Below, in pieces: positions 1-10,641 of a stretch of DNA of 64,000 nucleotides (its first letter is position 1; the number at the start of each line of letters is the position of its first letter). A program made the position numbers and the translations under genes. The notes beneath the pieces were generated by a model. The model made no database searches. It was given only the letters and a program-made list of their open reading frames with translations, and was not told the origin of the DNA. This stretch comes from Diogma glabrata (taxonomy: Eukaryota; Arthropoda; Insecta; Diptera; Cylindrotomidae). Location: contig OY856186.1 in assembly GCA_963693315.1 (NCBI GenBank), positions 95,584,943 through 95,648,942 on the forward strand, written 5' to 3'.

Positions 1-293
1 AAGAACCAATGAGCGGTAATATTACGGAACGCCGCCTAGTTAAGACTGGGAGTGCTGCCGTTGACTAATTAAAGTTCGCCCGCCAGCACCCTTAGATATC
101 ATTCTGGCTAAAGATATCTCCAGCCATTGCCAGTGGTATGTGATATCTCACGCTAACTCATATGTCAATAGCAGGGACTGGAGTACGCGGGGTAGTTAAG
201 CCCGTAGATCAACATTGATCATAATCGATCAAAATCGACCCCTCCTGCGCATAAATTGCCAAACTATAGACTCAACACAAAAAGTAGCACTTT
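1..293. repeat. Dispersed repeat, copy 1 (related to 36590-36800)
   Basis: This stretch shares recognisable blocks in the same order with 36590-36800, including GTGCTNCCGTTGACT, CCAGTGGTATGT and AGCAGGGACTGGAGTACGCG. It is richer in G and C than its surroundings. No coding potential was seen, and neither end can be defined because the copy runs off the window start. It may be the end of an unrecognised retroelement. The Mag element inserted immediately after it. Confidence 0.55.
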
Positions 294-298
294 AGCTC

Positions 299-493
299 TG
301 TCATATCTTTACAATAATTACCTAAATTTAGGAAATTGAATTATATCAGGTAACACCAATTTAGACATAAGGCCATTTATATTCTTGTCAAATCCATTAT
401 AATAAAAGAAATATAATACATGTCACGTAGTGCGTTTTATTTATATAAAATATTAATCACCATATCATTTCTAGATTGTTCCAGAATATAACA
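299..493 (+). repeat. 5' LTR of Mag-type element
   Basis: It starts TGTCATATC and ends ATATAACA, and matches 5183-5377 over 195 bp with two substitutions. AGCTC lies immediately upstream. As the 5' LTR it should contain the element promoter, but no particular core element can be assigned with confidence. Confidence 0.93.
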
Positions 494-666
494 AATTGGC
501 GACGAGACGGGATACGAATCTTCAAAAGTACGTATTTGATTATTCGATTAATAATAATTTACAAAAAAAAAGAGGAAAAAAGTTTTTCTGCTGTGTGCAT
601 CATCCACCATTTTTTTTCAAAATTAAAACTTCAAAAGTACGTGTTTGAAAAATAAAACAAATTAAA
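494..666 (+). promoter_or_regulatory. Primer binding site and untranslated leader of Mag-type element
   Basis: Just after the LTR is TTGGCGACGAGACGGGAT (496-513), in the position and TGGCG-type form of a tRNA primer binding site. The priming tRNA was not identified. The rest of the leader is A-rich and contains a short repeated block, CTTCAAAAGTACG, near 521 and 630. Confidence 0.7.
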
Positions 667-3600
667 ATGGGTAAACCAAAAAATAATAATAACAATCCAG
701 AAGATGATAATACGTCTACAAGTGCTACAAATACACAAAATACAAATATGTTTCAACCTCAACCAACACAAAGTATTTTTACGATTGAAATGTTCAACAA
801 ATCAAATACAAAATGGACGCGTTGGGTTGATCGATTACGTGGATCTTTCTCGATCTTTAATATTATCGATGAAACTACACAAGTTCACCTGTTACTACAC
901 TACATGGGGCAATCTTCTTACGATGTCATTTGCGACAAATTAGCTCCTGTAAAACCACAAACAAAAACTTTCCAGGAAATTGTAGATATACTGGAAAATT
1001 ACTACAATCCATCGCCGCTAGAAATTGTGGAAAATTTCCGTTTTCACATGGCTAAACAAGGGGATAACGAAAACGTAGATGAATATATTACAAAATTAAG
1101 AAGGTTGGCAATTAATTGCAATTTCGGACCATATCTCAACACTGCTCTTCGTAATCAACTGGTATTCGGACTAAAGAATACAATAATTCGAAATAGATTA
1201 TTGGAATGCAGAAATTTAACCTTGGAAAAGGCGATTGATACATCTATAGCGATGGAATTATCTCAAAAAGGGAGTGCTGAAATACAAAGCAAAGCAACTG
1301 CTGATCTACAAGTTCAGCATATGCAACATAAAGGCAAATCATATCAGCATAAATCATATAATAAAGGTAAACAGAGTAATAGTAATAATAAAAATATACA
1401 TTTTGAAAAGAAAAATAAGTGTTATCGTTGTGGGCTCGAGACACACCTGGCAAATAAATGTTCTCATATAAGTTCAACTTGTACATTTTGTATGAAAAAG
1501 GGGCATATTGCTGCGGCTTGTCTCAAGGCCAAAACAAGCACAAGTAATCGTAAAGATAAAATAAATTTCGTTGAAGATGAACCTTATCAGGAAATAGACG
1601 AAATTTATAATATCAATGATAAACAAATAGAGGAACCTTCTATTGAACATTTTTATAATATTAGTAGTGACAGTAAGAATCGTTCTAAATTTTGGATTCT
1701 ATTAAATGTAAATAACATAAAAATTAAATATGAAATTGATAGTGGGTCTCCTGTAACCTTAATTAACGATTACGATAGAACTAAATATTTCAATGAATTA
1801 ATTTTAGAAAAACCAGATATTGATCTTGTTAGCTACTGCAATTTTAAAATTCCGGTTTTAGGTTACTTGGATGTTAATGTATATTACAAAAATGAAAATA
1901 TAAATTTAAAATTATATGTCGTAAAATCGGACAGGCATCCTTTGCTCGGACGCGAGTGGCTTCGTAAATTAAACTTAAACTGGAACTCGGTTTTCGAAAA
2001 TAAAGTTTTACAGAATTGTAATACAGTTAATCCTATTTCTAATATTGGTCGCGATACCATGCTGGAAAATTTGATTATGCGCTTTCCTAATGTTTTTGAT
2101 AAAAATATTGGTAAAATTAAAAATATTCAAGTAAAGCTTACTATTAAACCCGATACTACACCGGTATTTATTAAAGCCAGATCCGTTCCTTTTTCTTTAA
2201 AAACCGGGGTTGAAAATGAATTAGATACGCTTGAAGCAAATGGAGTCATTAGTAAAGTAGATTATAGCAGATGGGCTACGCCTATTGTACCCGTTCGTAA
2301 AGCTTCAAACAAAATTCGTTTGTGTGGTGATTATAAAATCACAATCAACCCAAATTTAATTGTGGATGAACATCCACTTCCTACTATTGAAGAATTGTTT
2401 GCATCCATGGCGGGTGGCGATAAATTTACCAAGCTCGATCTAACTCAAACCTCATGGCAAAGACATATTGAAATCATTTTGCAAGATATTCCTGGAGTCA
2501 GTGTGTTCTTAGATGATATTAAAGTCACCGGCCCCGACGATAAAGCACATTTTGATAGAGTCGAAGAAGTTTTTAAAAGACTCAGTGCATACAACATAAG
2601 AGTAAATCTCGATAAATGTGAATTCTTCGCAGAAAAAATAGAGTACTGCGGGTATATAATTGATAAAAATGGCACCCATAAGAGTCAAAAGAAAATTGAG
2701 GCGATACAGAAGATGCCTGTACCACAAAATAAAGAACAGGTGCGCGCTTTTGTTGGTTTTATCAATTTCTATGGGAGGTTTTTTGAAGCTTTAGCGACAC
2801 TTATATACCCAATCAACAATCTATTAAAAAACAATGTTGATTTCGTTTGGGATGAATCGTGTGATAAAGCATTTAACGCAGTCAAAACGGAAATACAATC
2901 CGATAAATACCTGGTTCACTATAATCCCAAACTCCCTCTTATTCTCGCGACGGATGCTTCACCATACGGAGTCGGAGCTGTACTCAGTCATTTATATCCG
3001 GATGGGTCAGAAAAGCCGATTCAATATGCTTCACAAACCTTGAATACTACGCAGCAGCGCTATTCACAAATTGATAAGGAAGCCTATGCTATAATATATG
3101 GTATTCGAAAATTTCATCAATTTGTTTACGGAAGAAAATTTACTTTAATTTCGGATAATAAGCCAATTATCCAAATTTTTTCCCCTCAAAAAGGCCTGCC
3201 TACACTTTCAGCATCTCGTATGCAACATTATGCAATTTTTCTACAATCATTCGATTATGACATTCGTTATCGTGATACCAAAAAACATGCCAATGCTGAC
3301 GCAATGTCAAGATTGCCTTCAGACGATTCTTCGTTTAGTATTGAAGAAATTGATATTGTGGAAGTGAACATGATAAATACATTACCTGTAACAGTTGATG
3401 AATTATCTAAAGCTACATTAGCTGATAAAACTTTATCGATTTTAATACAAGGGTTAAAAAACGGTCGAACCGTTAAACCAGAAAATCGTTTTGGAATCTC
3501 ACAAGATGAATTCACCTTACAACAAGATTGCATTCTACGGGGTATAAGAGTTTATATTCCAAAAACTTTACGCAGCAATGTACTAAATGAGTTACATTCA

Positions 3601-4809
3601 GCCCATTTTGGCGTAACAAGAATGAAATCGCTCGCTAGAGGTTACTGCTGGTGGGAAAATATCGATAGAGATATCGAGAATATGATTAAGGATTGTACAA
3701 ACTGTCAACTAAGACAATCTAATCCTACTAAAACAACGATCCATTGTTGGGAAACAGCTACAGAAGCATTTCAACGAGTGCACTGTGATTTCGCTGGTCC
3801 TTTTATGGGAAGTTATTTTTTCATACTTGTCGATGCTTTTTCTAAATGGCCAGAAGTTAAAATAATTAAAAATATAACTACTGAAACTACGATAAAAATT
3901 TGTCGTGAAATTTTTAGTTCCTTTGGAACACCTTCGGTGTTAGTTTCTGATAACGGAACTCAATTCGTATCAAATGCATTCCAAGAATTTCTAAAACAAA
4001 ATGGCATTGTGCATAAGCTATCAGCCCCTTACCATCCAGCAACAAATGGCCAAGCTGAACGCTATGTGCAAACTATTAAAGACAAGCTTAATGCCCTAGA
4101 CACGACCAATTCAAATTTACATTCTACATTATGTAACATTTTGCTAATGTACCGCAAAATGATACATCCAGCTACTGGAAAATCTCCAGCAATGCTGAAT
4201 ATAAACAGACAAATTAGATCTCGGATCGATTTGATGATACCCGAAAATATTCTAAAAGTGCGGGAAGAGCCCTCACATTCTAAAATCATTCGTCATTTGA
4301 AACTTGGAGATAGAGTGATTGTACGGGAATATATTTCAAAATATACCAAATGGAAATTCGGTAATATTATTGAGAAGTACGGTAAGTTACACTATTTGGT
4401 AGAATTAGATGATGGAAGACAATGGAGACGTCATATCGATCAAATTCGATGGGTTGGTCCTCATGCAGGATTTAGAAAAGAATCAAATACAGCAGATTGC
4501 GAAAATTCCGACTATTCATTCGGCAACCCCTCCGAATCACATGAAAATTTCCCGGACATTGAAAATACTGATTATACATTGCCCTTAATACTGTCCACTG
4601 CTGTTCCTGGCAATGATGCTCCTCCGATTTCGGTCAATATAAATAAATCAATTTCAAATGAAATACCATATCAGTCAAATTGCAACGCTAAAGACCAAAA
4701 CGTTGTTCAAACGCCGAAAAGACCAAAAAGAAACATTAGGCGCGTTCCATTGAAAATCAAACTTACTCAAATTTGCTTTGATCTACTCTACCTCGAACAA
4801 GTTGTGTAG
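667..4809 (+). pseudogene. Mag-type Gag-Pol polyprotein with internally deleted reverse transcriptase
   Basis: A single open frame of 1380 codons encodes the retrotransposon polyprotein that packages, copies and integrates the element. Seen in order: Gag; two zinc knuckles (residues about 250-265, CYRCGLETHLANKC, and 273-286); an aspartic protease (about 355, DSGS); reverse transcriptase from about 490; RNase H (about 759, TDAS); integrase zinc region (about 980-1015); and the integrase core with D1041, D1095 and E1131. In reverse transcriptase the block with the first catalytic Asp (KLDLTQ) runs straight into WQRHIE at about residue 593. Some 40 residues that family members have are missing, although the FLDD box (about 614-617) remains. 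The loss preserves the frame, so the rest is still translatable but polymerase function should be lost. The C-terminal tail after integrase is acidic and then basic. There is no envelope gene. Confidence 0.9.
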
Positions 4810-5182
4810 TTGAAAAGCAGTTTATTTTTCGATTTTATTTCGATCGGTTATAAACTTGTTTTGGTATTTTTAATAATAAAATGGACTAGTCAGATCTAAA
4901 TATCAGTCCAAAACAAACAAATTTGATAATAATAAAATTGTTTGGTTATATTTGAATTTTTTTCAAATTTTCGGCGTTCCATTGGTGATCTACTCAAAAG
5001 CTGCTTTGAGCAGCTATTTTGTTCCAATGGAACGCATGTATTAAAGTACCTCAAAAATTAGATTTATAAATTTTATTTGGTTGGATTATATAAATATTTA
5101 AAAAAAACAAATAATTTAATATTTTTTAATTTTTGGAAATTAAATTGAAATAGAAATTTGAATAATTTAAGGGGGAAAGAAT
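4810..5182 (+). promoter_or_regulatory. 3' untranslated region of Mag-type element with hairpin and polypurine tract
   Basis: After the stop codon the sequence is AT-rich and contains a strong inverted repeat. GCGTTCCATTGG (4974-4985) pairs with CCAATGGAACGC (5024-5035), and AGCTGC (4999-5004) with GCAGCT (5010-5015) forms an inner stem with a 5-nt loop. A polypurine tract, AAGGGGGAAAGAA (5169-5181), abuts the 3' LTR and should prime plus-strand DNA synthesis. Confidence 0.75.
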
Positions 5183-5377
5183 TGTCATATCTTTACAATA
5201 ATTACCTAAATTTAGGAAATTGAATTATATCAGGTAACACCAATTTAGACATAAGGCCATTTATATTCTTGTCAAATCCATTATAATAAAAGAAATATAA
5301 TACATGACACGTAGTGCGTTTTATTTATATAAAATATTAATCACCATAACATTTCTAGATTGTTCCAGAATATAACA
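5183..5377 (+). repeat. 3' LTR of Mag-type element
   Basis: This 195-bp copy of 299-493 has two differences. It is preceded by the polypurine tract and followed by the duplicated target AGCTC (5378-5382). It contains AATAAA-like sequence in the middle of the LTR that could serve polyadenylation. Confidence 0.93.
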
Positions 5378-5382
5378 AGCTC

Positions 5383-5774
5383 CTAATTAAATAATATACT
5401 ATTATATATTTACTATCGTAAAAAAAATGCATTTCTTACGCGAGATGAAATCATTTTACGTCCGTGAAATTATCCCACTCAACGCATTTCGTGAATCGTG
5501 AACAAATTTCCACTCACGAAAAAGCATAGTTATTATCTCTTGCAACAAAATGTGCTACATACCATATTTTCCTTTTATATTTAAAATACTATCTATAAGA
5601 AAATTTAAAACAATCTCGAAAAAACAAAAAATTCTCTCATTTTTCAAATAAAAAATGTACGCCATTTGCAGTTTGCACTGAAAATACAAAAAAGACTGAG
5701 TAGAGCATCGATTACATGAAATCAGTTTACAATCTAACTAAACCAAGCAAATTTACTAGCTTCTAACGGCATAT
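5383..5774. other. AT-rich stretch with no recognised gene
   Basis: Low-complexity AT-rich DNA lies between the Mag element and the LINE remnant. No open frame, RNA gene or bounded repeat was recognised. Confidence 0.5.
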
Positions 5775-6481
5775 AAAGCAATAGGAAGGCCTTTCATAAA
5801 TTACGCTGCTTCCATATGGACACCCCAAGTCGCTGACACCCACTGGAATAAGCTACAGATAACACAGAACGCAGCCTTGCGTACAGCAACCGGATGTCAC
5901 TTGAAGGCCCACCGAGTCACATGGAATGTAATATATTGCCGGTCCGTGAACACAACGAAATGCTTACCAAACAATATCTTCGGTCCTGTCATAGAGAGCA
6001 GCATCCCTGCAATGACACCTTATCCATGACAACACCACCTAGAGACATAAGGACTGTGAAATGCTTCCTACAAGATGTTAAAAACAATGAAGACATAAAT
6101 AACATCGACGAGCCTACGTAGAAGAGAGGGTTGAAAAATATACACACCAAAAGCGTTGAAAACACAATAAAGAACGTCCCGAATCGAGTTCTTAATAGCA
6201 AACCACCACAAGTCGCTGCCGAAGAGGTAAAACTGCCACGCAGCACCAGAACCATCCTAGCGCAGTTAAGATCCGGTTGGTCACGCATCTTAAATAACTA
6301 CATGAGTAGAATCGACCATGAAATTGTTGACAAGTGTCCCATATGTGAGGGCACGCCACATGATGCTAACCACCTTTTCAATTGTCCAGAGATACCAACC
6401 GACCTGACGAAGGAAGATCTGTGGTACCGCCCAAGGGCAGCAGCAGAGTTCCTGAATCTGGACTTGGAGCCAGAAGAATAG
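5775..6481 (+). pseudogene. Jockey-like non-LTR retrotransposon, 3' end of the pol frame
   Basis: This is the end of the LINE polyprotein, downstream of the reverse transcriptase core. In frame from 5775 are residues resembling the post-RT region (WTPQVADTHWNKLQITQNA). A frameshift near 5905 moves the reading to the frame of 5894. An in-frame TAG at 6119 then interrupts it, after which the same frame continues to the natural-looking stop at 6481. The final part holds the C-terminal zinc motif CPICEGTPHDANHLFNCP and an LRSGW block common in dipteran jockey-like elements. The 5' part is absent, as expected of a 5'-truncated copy. No poly(A) tail or target duplication could be assigned. Confidence 0.85.
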
Positions 6482-6649
6482 CACCACAACTCGTCGCTAC
6501 AACAACAACTAACTTCTAGTAAACTCGCCTAAGTAGTATAATAATGTTGACTATCTAACTACTCTATCTACTGAAAAAAGTTGTTTAATCGCCAACGCCA
6601 CCTTTTAAACAGTGGTAACTAAAATTAGCAGCTTGTAAACTATCTCAAT

Positions 6650-6938
6650 GGCCCTTTCCACACAAGTATGCAGTGCATCGCATCACTTTTTCGTTTCTTA
6701 CCTCTTTTGCTGGATTTTAAGTTTTATTAACCAATCATAGAGGAGAATTTTATATTCCAAGAAATTCTCGTTTTTTGTTGGTTAATAACGCCGTCCACAG
6801 TTCACAAGTTAAAATCCAGCTTTTGCCCTATAAACTAAATTCAAATAAGGCAACTCCAATTTAGTTTAAAAGCAATTATTAGGCAATGAGATAAGAAACG
6901 AAAAAGTGTTGCACTTGCATACAAGTGTGGAAAGGGTC
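6650..6938. mobile_element. Fold-back MITE, family A copy 1
   Basis: Terminal inverted repeats of about 50 bp bound this element. The left end is GGCCCTTTCCACACAAGTAT and the right end carries its complement (ATACAAGTGTGGAAAGGG near 6919-6936). Both continue inward to the complement pair TTACCTC and GAGATAA. Inside is a second, nested inverted repeat (GCTGGATTTTAA near 6711 against TTAAAATCCAGC near 6809, and TTATTAACCAA against TTGGTTAATAA). No coding sequence is present. A second copy follows directly, and a partial copy lies at 27478-27560. Confidence 0.75.
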
Positions 6939-7129
6939 ATGGCTATATGCAGTGCAACACATCACTTCTTCGTTCTTACCTCTCTGCCTATAAATTATTT
7001 ATAAAATAAATTAAAGTATATTAGATAATTAGAGTATAGAGCCATATTTAAAATTAGTTTATAGTTTTAGGCCAAGAGGTGAGAAACGAAGAAGTGATGT
7101 GTTGCACTACATACAAGTCTGTAAGGGAC
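6939..7129. mobile_element. Fold-back MITE, family A copy 2 (tandem with copy 1)
   Basis: The ends share the subterminal sequence of copy 1: TATGCAGTGCAACACATCAC near 6945 is opposed by GTGATGTGTTGCACTACATA near 7095-7114. The interior is shorter and AT-rich. Copy 2 abuts copy 1, with a degraded left tip, so the pair forms a head-to-tail dimer. The target duplication could not be defined. Confidence 0.65.
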
Positions 7130-8586
7130 CAAAGTCATTTTCCCAAGAAAAAGTTTACATTTCAAAAACTGAAGTAAAAATTTGGCGAATATTATAAAAC
7201 TACCTACCTAGCCTGAGTTCACTCTATACTTTACGCAGAACTAACGTTCGTTTTATTGCATATTGTTTCTATGTTTGAAAATAGAAACGGCTTGAAGCAA
7301 TGTTACATGTCCTTGGAACGATTGCATCTACGTTTAATCACTGGTTGTAAGTAATGTCACAAGAGTTTTAATGAAATATCAATGTAATTTACCTTAAACA
7401 TGTAATTTTTTGGAATTATACATAAACTTCCTTTATGTAATAAAACATATGTATATATAAATAAATACGTTATACTTTACTACAAATGTGTTTTTTTTTA
7501 GATAAAGTAGAATTAGATTTTTAACTTGACCATTCTGAACTTGTAAATTCAACCAATTTATTTTATTTTTAATTAATCTTATAGGACACAAAGATTATTT
7601 CAAAAAACAAATTGCAAATAAAATCATACAAACAATTATTTTCAACTTAGAACGACAAATAGTTTACATCACCAAATAGCAAACTTTTTTATAAATTAAA
7701 TTTTATGTTTAATTAACAATAAAAAAATCAATAATGCTAAAAATTCAAGACCACCCTCTTCCTAATAAAAAAAGAAGCGTGACTCAATGATTTAATTCTT
7801 ATAAAATTCACCCTTCTCAAATTATGAGAATATGTAGAAGACAAAAAATAAAATGTGAAGAGAAGTTTGCATAAAATTGTTGTTTATGTTAAATAATATA
7901 ACAAAAGAAAACTTACTTTTTTTATTTTAAAGATGAATGAAAATATCCTGTTCAAATGTTTACTTTCAATTCAACGTGTTTTACACTTAAGATTTTATTT
8001 TTATTTATCGGTTTTGAAGAATTAGCACTTATTAACTTTAACCATTTAACTCAGCAAACAAAATACAATTATTTATATCTTTTAATAAATATTTTAAGTT
8101 TTAAGTTATTTTATTTTTCTTATTCATTAAGAAAAAACGCGATCAATAGTTTGTCTTATTAGAATTAACAATAATAATAATAATACTTGCAATTTTTTTT
8201 TTGTATTCACATAACTGCTACATTAGTTACTGCTACAATTATTTTCGTTTAAAATTTTTAAATTACTATTTTTCACCGTAGACGGTTTCACCGGCCTACA
8301 ATTATTTTCAATTATTTTTCTAAAATAAAGATAAAATTATACAAACAAAATTTAAAAAATTTGATGGTTAATTCACATTTAAGTTGATTTACTTCATTAA
8401 AATGCTTAATTTTTAAAATAAAAATTGAATTTGACATTCAAGTTTAAAAACGTAATTATTATTTTACACCATAGAAATATAACTGTTTTTAACTACGAGC
8501 ATTTAAAAATTTGATTTGTTGAAAACCCAGCTGAAAATAATTTAATGATAATACAACATACCCACTAAGTTTTTGTTACTACTTAA
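7130..8586. other. AT-rich stretch with no recognised gene
   Basis: A long AT-rich region upstream of the copia element. It has many homopolymer runs and short random frames on both strands. No bounded repeat, RNA gene or protein similarity was recognised. Confidence 0.5.
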
Positions 8587-8591
8587 TAGTA

Positions 8592-8711
8592 TATGTTAAA
8601 CTAAAGATAAACTTTTCAGTTGCACCTTGTCAATTGTAGATTCTGTTTTTTTGACATCTATTGTCATCTCTTCTTTTATATTTAAAAACAAAATGGATAT
8701 TTCTTATATAT
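8592..8711 (+). repeat. 5' LTR of copia-like element, first part (interrupted)
   Basis: Matches the first two thirds of the 3' LTR at 21462. It starts TATGTTAAA where the 3' copy has TGTGTTAAA, so the terminal TG has mutated. It lacks 17 bp present in the 3' copy near 21513. The gypsy element cuts it after TTCTTATATAT. The rest resumes at 15802. Confidence 0.88.
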
Positions 8712-9341
8712 TGTAATAAACATCGTCCAGAATGGGTTAATTTAAATTTACTCATAAATAACCAATACATTCAGCATTAATGTTTTCCACATTCAGACTA
8801 CGGCAAAGATGAATTAAAAGTTAACTCCTTTTAACTAATACATTTTGCATAAATGCAAATTAAATTTGAGTTCAAATGTTTGCATTAATGGAAAAAGGTG
8901 TGGCCTATTATTTACGTACTACGTAATATTGATTTCTAGAAACTACAGTGAGTTACCAGAAGGTACTGCTTATTTCTTTTCGAATATAAATAAGCGAAAA
9001 AAATATCAGATAGTCAGTTTTAATTTTGCAATTAAAAGTGTGTTATAAATATTCGCAAGTATAAGGAATAATCGTTGGTACTTGAGCCTGGTTACTAATA
9101 GTGAAAGAATTTGAACTTAGTGGAATAGTAAATACAGATTTTACGATTCCGAATATTACTGATTCAAATTGTGGAAAAGCGGTGGTACATAAATTGGAGA
9201 CCCTAAAATTTATTGTAATTAAAATCGGAAGCTGCTGTAATTTGTTGACAAATAAAGTTTGAGATTTTGTTAACCAAAGATCCGTATTTTTACTGTCATA
9301 TTTGCTCAATAATCTAAAAGAACCAACGAAGAGTCGTTACA
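8712..9341 (+). repeat. 5' LTR of nested Ty3/gypsy element
   Basis: This 630-bp direct repeat of 15170-15797 starts TGTAATAAAC and ends CGTTACA. Directly after it lies TGGTGTCAGAAGTGGGAT (9343-9360), in the position of a tRNA primer binding site. Confidence 0.92.
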
Positions 9342-9370
9342 GTGGTGTCAGAAGTGGGATTATTGCAACA

Positions 9371-10641
9371 ATGGTCAAGACAGTAAATATTAGTGATCTC
9401 AGCCAGGCCCAGCTGAAGGACGAGTTGAGGAAAAGGAATGCTCCAATCCATGGAACGAAGGCAGAACTTGCATTCCGGCTGCGTAAAATTTTAGAAGAAG
9501 CAGGTGAAAGCACAGAGGTCATAGAAATAGAGCCGGAGGAAGCTCCGGTTCAGAATGCCCCAGCAATTGATCCGATGATGGTGTTGATGGAAGAAATGAT
9601 GACACAGCAACAACAACAACTTGCTGATATGATGGCCCGACAAGAGAAACAGGCAGCAGAACAAAGAGTAGATCAACAACAACAACTTGCTGATATGATG
9701 GCCAAACAAGGAAACAACAACAACTTGTTGATATGATGGCCCAACAAGAGAAACTAGAAGCGGAACAAAAATTAGATCAACAACAACTACGTGAAGTAAT
9801 CGAGTCACGTATATCCAGTGCGGAGGTTAAAATCAACAACATGGAAAGGGAGCTGCGGACAGTTACCGAAGAGCGAGAGAAATTACGCAAACTTTCGAGT
9901 GAATTCCGCCAAGAAATAGCACAAGTGAAGTCAGGTAACATGATCAATCCATCAACTGCTTCAGCTTCAGCTAGAGTGAAAACACCCGCATTTGATGGAT
10001 CTACATCGTATCAGATATTTAAGATGCAATTTGAGATTGCAACAACTGTGGTTGATCACCAGCAAAAAGCAAATGCGCTTATATTGGCATTGAAGGGACC
10101 TGCTGCTGAAATTTTGCAGACACTATCAGCGACAGAGCGTGATTACAGCAAGATAATGGAGGCCTTAGAAGTAAGATATGGGGAAGGTCATATGCAAGCT
10201 CTCCATCGCATGCAGCTCAAAACACGAAAACAAGGAGTCAGCGAAACTTTGCAAGAACTAGAGGCTGACATTGTGAGACTGGTTAATCTGTCATATCCGA
10301 ACTATAACGCTGAACATCGAGACGAACTGGCAGCTGATACATTCATCAATGCTCTTCGAGATGTACAGATGAGAAATCAGCTGTATCTAAGCAGAAAGAA
10401 ATTACCTGCGGAAGTCTTAGCATTGGCCCTACAAATGAAAGCTGGAAAAAGAGCGTATAGCTCAGATAGAGTACGTCAGATGGAAGTTGCTGAAGAACCA
10501 CTAAAAGCAGCGCTTGAGGAAGTGATCATGCGTGTCAAAAGTTTGGGAGATAAGCCTGAACGAAATCAACGAAGTAGATCTTGCAGAGTAAGATGCTGGA
10601 ACTGTGGAAAGTTGGGGCACATCCAAAGGGAATGTAAATAG
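9371..10641 (+). pseudogene. Ty3/gypsy Gag with N-terminal SAP-like domain, frameshifted
   Basis: The structural protein of the nested gypsy element. I place the start at ATG 9371, the first after the primer-binding region; an earlier in-frame ATG at 9302 lies inside the LTR. Residues about 7-42 (ISDLSQAQLKDELRKRNAP and on) look like a SAP DNA-binding helix-extension-helix. Glutamine-rich coiled repeats with the unit QQQLADMMA follow. One missing base near 9710 shifts the frame, and Gag continues from about 9733 in another frame. The later part has a coiled coil, a capsid-like helical region and one CCHC knuckle (CWNCGKLGHIQREC) just before the stop. Gag overlaps the pol frame by 4 nt, so pol would need a -1 shift, a mechanism known in the family but not proven here. 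Confidence 0.85.

Larger units (their letters stand above)
299..5377 (+). mobile_element. Complete Mag-type Ty3/gypsy LTR retrotransposon
   Basis: The element has two 195-bp LTRs starting TG and ending CA, a primer-binding-site region, one Gag-Pol frame, a purine tract and a 5-bp target duplication AGCTC at 294-298 and 5378-5382. The LTRs differ at only two positions, both T in the 5' copy and A in the 3' copy, which points to a recent insertion. The Gag carries two CCHC knuckles and there is no envelope frame, both typical of the Mag/SURL lineage. An internal in-frame loss in reverse transcriptase makes it non-autonomous. Confidence 0.93.

Noticed and set aside
1244..4289. Minus-strand and alternate-frame open frames within the Mag element
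   Set aside because: They overlap the real polyprotein in other frames and have no family similarity.
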